A stretch of DNA of 5,469 bases from Sphingobacteriaceae bacterium. Lineage in GTDB: Bacteria; Bacteroidota; Bacteroidia; B-17B0; Aurantibacillaceae. The stretch spans positions 1 to 5,469 of the forward strand of contig JAHEYE010000237.1 of the NCBI GenBank assembly GCA_023251695.1. The letters are read 5' to 3'. Under the pieces are notes generated by a model, which was given only the letters and a program-made list of their open reading frames with translations, searched no databases and was not told the DNA's origin. The translations under genes and the position numbers were made by a program. This document shows, one piece after another, positions 1 to 5,469 of this stretch (the first letter of the stretch is position 1; the number at the start of each line of letters is the position of its first letter).

Positions 1-3000
1 TACGTCCCGGATCTTTGGTAACGCGAACAGGTTGTTGTTTTATTTTTTGCTGTTCTTTTTGTTCAAGAATTTCATTCTCGTCACGCGTCTCCGTTAGTTT
101 TTCCTTTTTTGGTTTAGGTTGATCTTGAGTAAATTTAGCTTGCTGAACCTGTTGTTTATTATCTTCAACCGGTAAACCGCCTTTCATTAAAAACGAAACA
201 CTGCTCTTGCTCGTTCTGCCAATCATGTCGCGGAATAAATTAAACGACTCCAATTTATAAATCACTAAAGGATCTTTTTGTTCTAACGAAGCGTTTTGTA
301 CAGCTTGCTTCAAATCATCGAGTTCCCTTAAATGTTCTTTCCACGAATCATCAATCATTGCCAACACAACTGTTTTCTCGAAAGCCAACATCATTTCACG
401 GCCTTTGCTATCGTAAGCCTTCTTCAGGTTAGCCATAATTTGTAAGCCACGGATGCCATCTGTAAACGGCGATACAATGTTTTCGTACTTGTTGTTCGGA
501 TTTGTATATACATCGCGGATAGTAGGGAAAACAGTTTCGCAAATGTTTTCTACTTTTAAAGCGTATTGCTTTTGTGCCGTTTCAAATAATTTATTAGTAA
601 TGTCACTTTCATTCTCCGAATTAAATTCTTTATCGTTAACAGGACTCTCCACACCAAAGTTTTTAATACACTCTAATGTAAATCCTTCATAATCGCGTGC
701 TTCATGATATTCGGTAACAATGTTCTCAGAAACTTCATACAACATGTTAGCGATATCGATGCTTAATCTGTCGCCATATAAAGCACTGCGCCGACGTTTA
801 TAAATTACATCACGTTGTGCATTCATCACATCATCATATTCAATTAAACGTTTACGTGTGCCAAAGTGGTTTTCTTCCACTTTCTTTTGTGCACGCTCAA
901 TTGACTTGGTAATCATACTATGTTGAATCACTTCGCCTTCCTCTAATCCCATTCTGTCCATTAAAGAAGCAATCCGCTCACTTCCGAATAAACGCATTAA
1001 GTTATCTTCAAGCGAAACGAAGAACTGAGAAGAACCCGGATCACCCTGACGACCTGCACGTCCACGTAACTGACGGTCGACACGCCTACTCTCGTGACGT
1101 TCAGTACCAATAATTGCCAAACCGCCTGCATCTTTTACGCCGGGGCCTAATTTAATATCCGTACCACGACCTGCCATGTTGGTTGCAATTGTTACAGTAC
1201 CTGCTTTACCGGCTTCCGCAACAATTTCCGCTTCTTTCTGATGGAGTTTCGCGTTTAGCACATTATGTTTAATGCCGCGTAATTTTAATGTACGGCTTAA
1301 TAATTCTGAAATCTCAACTGAAGTTGTACCAATTAAAACCGGACGACCTGCCGCCACTAATTTTGCAGCTTCTTCGATTACCGCATTGTATTTCTCGCGT
1401 TTGGTTTTGTAAACAAAATCCTGTTCGTCCTTACGGGAAATAGCGCGGTTGGTTGGAATAACAACCACATCCAATTTATAAATATCCCAAAACTCCTGTG
1501 CTTCCGTTTCGGCTGTACCGGTCATCCCCGCCAGCTTATTATACATGCGGAAATAATTTTGCAAAGTAATTGTCGCGTAAGTTTGAGTAGCCGCTTCAAT
1601 TTTCACACTTTCTTTTGCTTCAATCGCCTGATGCAATCCATCGCTGTAACGGCGGCCTTCCATAATACGGCCGGTTTGTTCGTCAACAATTTTAATTTGG
1701 CCGCCATCAATTACATACTCAGTATCTTTTTCGAAAACGGTATATGCTTTTAATAATTGATTTACGGTATGAATACGTTCGCTTTTTATACTGAACTCAC
1801 GCATCACAGCTTCTTTCGCTACTAATTTTTCTTTTGGGTCAGTAATATTCTTTTCAATATCCGCTACTTCATCCCCAACATTCGGAATGATAAAGAATTT
1901 AGAATCGTCAGCGCTTGAAGTTATCAAATCAATTCCTTTTTCAACCAGATCAACTGAGTTGTGTTTTTCATCCACAACAAAATATAGTTCCTGATCGATC
2001 TTGTGCATTTCCTTGTTTTGGTCCTGCATGTAATAGTTTTCCGTTTTCTGCAATAATGCTCTTACACCGCTCTCGCTTAAAAATTTAATTAAGGCTGTTG
2101 CTTTTGGTAAGCCACGGTAAGCGCGTAGCAATGGAATACCTGCTTCTTTCTCTTTTCCTTCGGCAAATAATTTTTTTGCTTCGGTTAAACAAGTTAACAC
2201 GTATTGCTTTTGTACACTAACTAATTTTTCTACACGAGGCTTAAACTCATTGAACTCATGTTTGTCCCCTTGCGGTGTTGGTCCGGAAATAATTAAGGGG
2301 GTACGCGCATCATCAATTAAAACTGAATCGACCTCATCCACAATCGCGAAATTATGTTTACGTTGCACTAACTCATCAACACCACGTGCCATGTTATCAC
2401 GCAAGTAGTCAAAACCAAATTCATTGTTGGTACCGTAAGTGATATCACATAAATAAGCTAAACGGCGTTCTTCAGTATTTGGTTCGTGTTTATCAATACA
2501 ATCAACGGTTAAACCGTGAAACTGAAATAAAGGTGCGTTCCATTCGCTGTCACGTTTCGCTAAATAATTATTTACGGTTACTAAGTGAACGCCTCTTCCT
2601 GCCAAAGCATTTAAGAAAACAGGTAAAGTAGAAACTAAAGTTTTACCCTCACCCGTTGCCATTTCAGAAATTTTTCCCTGATGTAAAACAATACCACCAA
2701 TTAACTGAACATCGTAATGCACCATGTCCCAGGTAATATCGCCACCCGCTGCGGTCCAACTGTTTTTCCAAACTGCTTTTGCTCCGCGGATTTCAATATG
2801 CTTTAATGTTTTTGCAAATGTTGTATCGTAATCTAAAGCGGTAACTTCTAATTCCGTATTATCTTTAAAACGATGGGCTGTTTCTTTTAAAATCGCAAAC
2901 GCTTCAGGTAAAATATCATTTAAAATATCTTCAATTTTTTTGGTGATGTCTTCTTCAATGCCATCAATCTCTTTGTATAATTCTTCTTTGGTATTTACAT

Positions 3001-3232
3001 CCATTTCAGGTTTCGCTTCCATTTCGGCTTTAATGCCATCGATTTTAGCGCACTCTTCCTTGATGTATTCCTGAATTTGTGCTTTTAAATTTTTTGATTT
3101 AGCGCGTAACTCATCGTTACTTATAGATTGTAAAGTTGCGTAAACTGCATTTATTTCTTCAACAATTGGCTCAACATCTCTGACATCTTTTTCAGACTTA
3201 GTACCGAAGACTTTTTTAAGAAACCCAAACAT
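1..3232 (-). CDS. secA: Preprotein translocase ATPase subunit SecA (3' end beyond window)
   Basis: SecA is the cytoplasmic motor that uses ATP to push unfolded preproteins through the SecYEG membrane channel. The frame is open for 1077 codons from the ATG at 3232 to the window edge. The start is supported by the N-terminus MFGFLKKVFG, which resembles the usual SecA start. Visible motifs, in order: the Q-motif glutamine in DVQL (Q176), Walker A ATGEGKT (K197), TYGTNNEFGFDYLRDNM (265-281), Walker B DEVD (299-302), TPLIISGP ending NBD1 (311-318), DEQTGR (from D517), MTGTAE (from M570), MAGRGTD (686-692), and the arginine-finger region QLRGRAGRQGD (721-731). W964 opens the two-helix finger (WKEHL...QKDP). 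Domain order is NBD1, preprotein cross-linking domain, NBD2, helical scaffold and finger, then a Q/K-rich C-terminal linker after about residue 1021. Compared with E. coli SecA, Walker A lies about 89 residues later and a further insertion of about 90 residues follows TPLIISGP; both look lineage-typical. The final residues, possibly a zinc-binding tail, are not in the window. Identification is essentially certain. Confidence 0.98.
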   Translation of the reverse strand, partial: MFGFLKKVFGTKSEKDVRDVEPIVEEINAVYATLQSISNDELRAKSKNLKAQIQEYIKEECAKIDGIKAEMEAKPEMDVNTKEELYKEIDGIEEDITKKIEDILNDILPEAFAILKETAHRFKDNTELEVTALDYDTTFAKTLKHIEIRGAKAVWKNSWTAAGGDITWDMVHYDVQLIGGIVLHQGKISEMATGEGKTLVSTLPVFLNALAGRGVHLVTVNNYLAKRDSEWNAPLFQFHGLTVDCIDKHEPNTEERRLAYLCDITYGTNNEFGFDYLRDNMARGVDELVQRKHNFAIVDEVDSVLIDDARTPLIISGPTPQGDKHEFNEFKPRVEKLVSVQKQYVLTCLTEAKKLFAEGKEKEAGIPLLRAYRGLPKATALIKFLSESGVRALLQKTENYYMQDQNKEMHKIDQELYFVVDEKHNSVDLVEKGIDLITSSADDSKFFIIPNVGDEVADIEKNITDPKEKLVAKEAVMREFSIKSERIHTVNQLLKAYTVFEKDTEYVIDGGQIKIVDEQTGRIMEGRRYSDGLHQAIEAKESVKIEAATQTYATITLQNYFRMYNKLAGMTGTAETEAQEFWDIYKLDVVVIPTNRAISRKDEQDFVYKTKREKYNAVIEEAAKLVAAGRPVLIGTTSVEISELLSRTLKLRGIKHNVLNAKLHQKEAEIVAEAGKAGTVTIATNMAGRGTDIKLGPGVKDAGGLAIIGTERHESRRVDRQLRGRAGRQGDPGSSQFFVSLEDNLMRLFGSERIASLMDRMGLEEGEVIQHSMITKSIERAQKKVEENHFGTRKRLIEYDDVMNAQRDVIYKRRRSALYGDRLSIDIANMLYEVSENIVTEYHEARDYEGFTLECIKNFGVESPVNDKEFNSENESDITNKLFETAQKQYALKVENICETVFPTIRDVYTNPNNKYENIVSPFTDGIRGLQIMANLKKAYDSKGREMMLAFEKTVVLAMIDDSWKEHLRELDDLKQAVQNASLEQKDPLVIYKLESFNLFRDMIGRTSKSSVSFLMKGGLPVEDNKQQVQQAKFTQDQPKPKKEKLTETRDENEILEQKEQQKIKQQPVRVTKDPGR
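2..172 (-). other. SecA C-terminal Q/K/E-rich linker
   Basis: Residues about 1021-1077 of SecA, after FLMKGGLP, lose the conserved helical pattern and become a low-complexity stretch rich in Gln, Lys and Glu (QQ pairs, KPKKEK, EQKEQQ). This matches the variable, probably disordered C-terminal linker of SecA. The last complete codons read VRVTKDPGR and the next codon begins with A. That fits either a GRND-type lead into a Cys-rich zinc tail or a tail without cysteines; the window cannot decide. Confidence 0.75.
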
Positions 3233-3238
3233 AATTTT

Positions 3239-3243
3239 CCCCT
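3239..3243 (-). promoter_or_regulatory. secA ribosome-binding site (AGGGG)
   Basis: The minus strand reads AGGGG, then AAAATT, then the secA ATG, so a purine-rich Shine-Dalgarno-like block stands 6 nt upstream of the start. Many Bacteroidota genes lack such a block, so its presence supports the chosen start. Confidence 0.55.
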
Positions 3244-3253
3244 GATTTTATAG

Positions 3254-3268
3254 GCTACCAAAGGTAGC
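3254..3268. repeat. Perfect inverted repeat GCTACC-AAA-GGTAGC in secA promoter
   Basis: Two perfect 6-bp arms (3254-3259 and 3263-3268) are separated by AAA. The repeat wholly contains the proposed secA -7 box. It could be an operator at which a dimeric regulator would block or remodel the promoter. It could also be a coincidence of a short palindrome, or partly lie in the first bases of the transcript as a small hairpin. The symmetry is directly visible; the function is not. Confidence 0.5.
3259..3266 (-). promoter_or_regulatory. Probable secA promoter, Bacteroidota -7 element TACCTTTG
   Basis: The minus strand carries TACCTTTG, a full match to the Bacteroidota primary-sigma -7 consensus TAnnTTTG. 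It ends 26 nt before the secA start codon, which would give a leader of about 20 nt holding the AGGGG ribosome-binding site. The -33 element is weak: only CTG at 3285-3287 lies at about the right distance, in place of TTG or TTTG. The -7 match is direct; promoter activity is inferred. Confidence 0.5.
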
Positions 3269-3315
3269 AAAAAATGGGTATTCGCAGGGTTTAAAAAGAG
3301 GTTTGATAACCAGTA

Positions 3316-3358
3316 AATTGGCTTTTTTTAACCAATTAAAAGACAAAGCATGCCAATT
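3316..3358. repeat. Cluster of three CCAATT motifs, one inverted
   Basis: AATTGG (3316-3321) and CCAATT (3332-3337) form an inverted pair around a T-rich 10-nt loop. A second CCAATT (3353-3358) repeats the first at a 21-bp interval, about two helical turns. The repeat extends to CCAATTA for the two direct copies (3332-3338, 3353-3359) and to AATTGGC/GCCAATT for the outer inverted pair (3316-3322, 3352-3358). The cluster lies 51-94 bp upstream of the sensor-gene start and could be a transcription-factor binding array. In AT-rich intergenic DNA, chance is a real alternative. Confidence 0.35.
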
Positions 3359-3370
3359 ATGGATTGGGCT

Positions 3371-3400
3371 TTTTGTTTTGTATTTAAAAGCCTATTTTTA
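3371..3400 (+). promoter_or_regulatory. Possible promoter of the propeller sensor gene
   Basis: TTTTG at 3371-3375 and TATTTTTA at 3393-3400 resemble the Bacteroidota -33 (TTTG) and -7 (TAnnTTTG) elements, the latter with one mismatch, 17 bp apart. Transcription would then begin only a few bases before the ATG at 3410, leaving almost no leader. The tract is very T-rich, so such matches arise easily. I see no clear ribosome-binding site before the ATG, which is common in this phylum. Confidence 0.22.
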
Positions 3401-3409
3401 GTGATACTT

Positions 3410-3475
3410 ATGTACCATCCCGTTACCAGATATCTTCTTTTACTGTGCATATCGGCTTGTTCGTTAGTAAAAGGA
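3410..3475 (+). other. N-terminal signal peptide of the propeller sensor
   Basis: Residues 1-7 (MYHPVTR) are polar with one Arg. Residues 8-20 form a hydrophobic core (YLLLLCISACSLV). VKG before QQ gives an acceptable signal peptidase I site after G22. ISAC at 14-17 also resembles a lipobox with C17, so a lipoprotein cannot be excluded, although it leaves a short hydrophobic core. Sensors of this family normally carry a cleaved signal peptide, so signal peptidase I is favoured. Confidence 0.75.
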
Positions 3476-5469
3476 CAGCAATTTTATTTTAAAAATTATT
3501 CGGTTGAAAGCGGTTTACCTTATGTTCAGGTGTATTGCATGTACCAGGATAGTAAAGGCTATTTGTGGAGCGGCGGTTATGGTGGGCTCAGCTGTTTCGA
3601 CGGTAAAGATTTTATCAATTATTCCCCTAAAAACGGTTTGATCAATCACCGTGTTAACGCACTTTGCGAAGATGATGCGGGAAATATTTATGCCGGAACT
3701 CTAGACGGACTTAGTGTTCTTAACCGTAAAAAAATAAAAATAAATTATAATACTAAGAACGGCCTCACCGAAAATGCAATTAATGCTTTGTGCTATCGGA
3801 AAAATGAAGGCGTTTACATTGGCACATCACGCGGCCTTTACTGTTTAAACGACGGAAAATTTTCTACCATCAATGGTTTTAAGGATGCCGAAATTAAAAG
3901 TTTGTGCTCTTTTGATGGTGTTCTCTGTATTGGAACAAGTAATGGTTTATTTTATTTTGATAAGAAAAATAACAAGGTTGAGAAACAAGAAGGACTTGAT
4001 AACAGCGTTATTAATTGTTTAAGCGCAACTCCCGGTGATTCTTCGCTGATAACAGGTACTACGAAAGGCTTATCCATCATTAAAACACTTGGGGACAAAC
4101 CATTTAATTTTCATGTTGAGAACGGACTCATTGACGAAAACATTACATCAGTATATTGCGAAAACAATCATAACATTTGGGTAGGTTCAGGAAATGGTTT
4201 ATTGAATTTTAACGGAAAGGAATTTTCGTTTTACAATATTTACAACGAAAACAATTCGAACCACATTCTGTCACTTATAAAAGATTTTGAGGGAAATTTA
4301 TGGATGGGAACACACAATGGATTATTCCGTTACCGCGATAATGCCTTCACCAGTTTTAAGAATGGAAGCATTGCCAACGCGATGGTATTCCAGATTTTCA
4401 GGGACAAAAAGGGAGAGCTCTGGTTTTGTTCCGAGACCGGTGTTTACAAATACGCTCAGGGATTTTTTACAACGGTGACTACAAAAGACGGTTTAGCTGA
4501 CAATTATTGCGTGACCGGAATGGAAAACGACGATGGTACAATCTGGTTCGGCACCAATAACGGAATCTCATGGTATAAGAATGGAAACTTCACAAATCTT
4601 ACACGCGCGCAGGGATTTAAACTCACAGGCCCTTTAAGTGCCCTTTATAAAGACAAGCAAGGAACGATTTGGGTTGGAGGCAAAGATGGTGTTGCTGCAT
4701 TCAGAAAAACAAACGGCATTTATGTGCCTACTTATTACATGTTACCTGAATTAACTCAGGAATGGGGTGTCACCGCTTTCATTGAGGATAACAATGGTAA
4801 ACTCTGGATGGGAACTTCATCTCAGGGTATTTATCAATTTGAGAACGGAGCGTTTGTTTATAAAAATAAAACGTTGAACATTAAGGCCACTTCCTTTTAT
4901 ATGTTGTTATGCGATAAAAACAACATTATTTACGGCGCAACATTAAACGGACTTTGGTTGTATAATGCAGATACGAAAACACAGGAATTCATTTCGGAAA
5001 AAGAGGGATTGAATTCAGAATTAATTTACTCGTTGATGTTAACGGATAATGAAAATTCCATTTGGATTGGAACTAATCAAGGTGTGAATAAATTGAATTT
5101 GAAAAAATACAGAGAGTCGAAAGTCATCGATATTAAACCTTTCGGAAAAGCCGAAGGTTTTACGGGAGTTGAATGTAATAATTATGGCGTTTGGGAAGAT
5201 AATGACGGCACCGTTTGGTTTGGTACCGTAAATGGTATTGTGAAATACCAACCGCAAGCTTTTAAAGAAAATAAAGAATTATCACGGACTTATTTTCATT
5301 CCATTACGGTACAGAACGTAGACACTGTTTTGGAAAACGGAGCTATTCTTCCTTACAATTACAACAATATTGGATTTTACTACCGTGGTATTTCATTAAC
5401 TAATCCGGACAGAGTCCGCTATATGAAAATGCTGGAAGGTTTGGAAACCAAATGGTCGGAACCAAGTAC
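3410..5469 (+). CDS. Exported two-component-regulator propeller (Reg_prop/Y_Y_Y) sensor protein, N-terminal part
   Basis: This is the sensor half of a large exported protein of the Bacteroidota Reg_prop family, whose members detect extracytoplasmic ligands (often glycans) and signal inward. The window holds 686 complete codons plus AC, so residue 687 is Thr. Residues 1-22 form a signal peptide. Fourteen repeats of about 41 residues follow, each ending in a W-x-G-T-x-x-G-L type core; the Trp or its equivalent lies at 53, 94, 136, 173, 214, 257, 298, 338, 379, 421, 466, 508, 552 and 603. Fourteen repeats make two seven-bladed propellers. From about residue 628 a Y_Y_Y domain begins (FYYRGISL, then YMKMLEGLETKWSEPS) and is cut at the edge. 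In relatives a membrane helix and an output module follow: histidine kinase, hybrid one-protein two-component system, phosphatase or DNA-binding domain. Which one applies cannot be seen. The ATG at 3410 is chosen because it gives a normal signal peptide. The gene is divergent from secA. The family call is firm; ligand and output are unknown. Confidence 0.93.
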   Translation, partial: MYHPVTRYLLLLCISACSLVKGQQFYFKNYSVESGLPYVQVYCMYQDSKGYLWSGGYGGLSCFDGKDFINYSPKNGLINHRVNALCEDDAGNIYAGTLDGLSVLNRKKIKINYNTKNGLTENAINALCYRKNEGVYIGTSRGLYCLNDGKFSTINGFKDAEIKSLCSFDGVLCIGTSNGLFYFDKKNNKVEKQEGLDNSVINCLSATPGDSSLITGTTKGLSIIKTLGDKPFNFHVENGLIDENITSVYCENNHNIWVGSGNGLLNFNGKEFSFYNIYNENNSNHILSLIKDFEGNLWMGTHNGLFRYRDNAFTSFKNGSIANAMVFQIFRDKKGELWFCSETGVYKYAQGFFTTVTTKDGLADNYCVTGMENDDGTIWFGTNNGISWYKNGNFTNLTRAQGFKLTGPLSALYKDKQGTIWVGGKDGVAAFRKTNGIYVPTYYMLPELTQEWGVTAFIEDNNGKLWMGTSSQGIYQFENGAFVYKNKTLNIKATSFYMLLCDKNNIIYGATLNGLWLYNADTKTQEFISEKEGLNSELIYSLMLTDNENSIWIGTNQGVNKLNLKKYRESKVIDIKPFGKAEGFTGVECNNYGVWEDNDGTVWFGTVNGIVKYQPQAFKENKELSRTYFHSITVQNVDTVLENGAILPYNYNNIGFYYRGISLTNPDRVRYMKMLEGLETKWSEPS
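3482..5257 (+). repeat. Fourteen Reg_prop repeats (two seven-bladed beta-propellers)
   Basis: Protein-level repeats cover roughly residues 25-616, spaced mostly 40-45 residues apart. Clear canonical cores are IWVGSGNGL (256-264), LWMGTHNGL (297-305), IWFGTNNGI (378-386), IWIGTNQGV (551-559) and VWFGTVNGI (602-610). Degenerate cores are IYAGTLDGL (93-101), VYIGTSRGL (135-143), LCIGTSNGL (172-180), LITGTTKGL (213-221), LWFCSETGV (337-345) and IYGATLNGL (507-515). The repeats have diverged at the DNA level, so this is an old protein repeat and not a recent tandem duplication. The last interval, 51 residues, is longer because of an insertion near GKAEGFTGVE (579-588). Confidence 0.88.

Larger units (their letters stand above)
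3233..3409. other. Divergent intergenic region between secA and the sensor gene
   Basis: These 177 bp separate the two start codons and are AT-rich. Besides the secA promoter and ribosome-binding site, the palindrome and the CCAATT cluster, they hold a GCATGC palindrome (3348-3353) and a weak GGTT-TGAT-AACC symmetry (3300-3311). No tRNA, small gene or terminator is apparent, and none would be expected between divergent starts. Confidence 0.8.

Noticed and set aside
453..692. Plus-strand open frame of 79 codons
   Set aside because: It lies entirely antisense to secA, whose frame is continuous and motif-rich here. The translation has no recognisable features.
1559..1753. Plus-strand open frame of 64 codons
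   Set aside because: It is antisense to the conserved SecA region around DEQTGR and is a by-product of secA codons.
3316..3337. AATTGG / CCAATT hairpin with a T run as a terminator
   Set aside because: The T run lies in the loop and not after the stem, and the site is between two divergent start codons where no transcript ends.
3359..3409. ATG at 3359 as the true start of the sensor gene
   Set aside because: It adds a second hydrophobic segment before a complete signal peptide, which is unlike family N-termini. The ATG at 3410 gives a standard one.
4287..4478. Alternative-frame open reading of 63 codons on the plus strand
   Set aside because: It overlaps propeller blades 7 and 8 of the sensor in another frame, with no supporting start context or family resemblance.
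5039..5257. Minus-strand open frame of 72 codons
   Set aside because: It is antisense to blades 13-14 of the sensor, whose frame is intact. There is no sign of an independent gene.
1..5469. Mobile element, CRISPR array, tRNA/rRNA, phage or defence system
   Set aside because: Two long genes with well-known family signatures fill the window apart from 177 bp, and no terminal repeats, spacer arrays, transposase or RNA-gene signatures were seen.

Overview
The window is a 5.5-kb piece of a Bacteroidota chromosome holding two divergently transcribed genes, each cut by a window edge. The phylum assignment rests on three observations. The SecA protein carries the insertions I associate with Bacteroidota SecA. 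The other gene encodes an exported 14-repeat two-component-regulator propeller protein, a type especially common in this phylum. The secA leader carries a Bacteroidota-type -7 promoter element (TAnnTTTG) and base composition is moderately AT-rich. I cannot name a genus.

Positions 1-3232 (minus strand) are secA, the ATPase motor of the general Sec protein-export pathway. The N-terminus and 1077 codons are present without interruption; only the extreme C-terminus lies beyond base 1. Positions 3233-3409 are a 177-bp divergent intergenic region. It contains a probable secA promoter whose -7 box sits in a perfect palindrome, a purine-rich ribosome-binding site, and three copies of CCAATT (one inverted) on the side of the second gene.

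Positions 3410-5469 (plus strand) encode the N-terminal 686 complete codons of a large exported sensor: signal peptide, 14 Reg_prop repeats (two seven-bladed beta-propellers), and the start of a Y_Y_Y domain. In this family a transmembrane helix and a signalling output module normally follow, but they lie outside the window and cannot be identified here.

The two genes are not obviously linked in function, apart from the sensor being an exported protein that would itself depend on Sec. I see no mobile element, RNA gene, CRISPR array or clearly new system. The points worth a second look are the promoter palindrome, the CCAATT cluster, the unusual blades and cysteines of the first propeller, and the fingertip residue and insertions in SecA.
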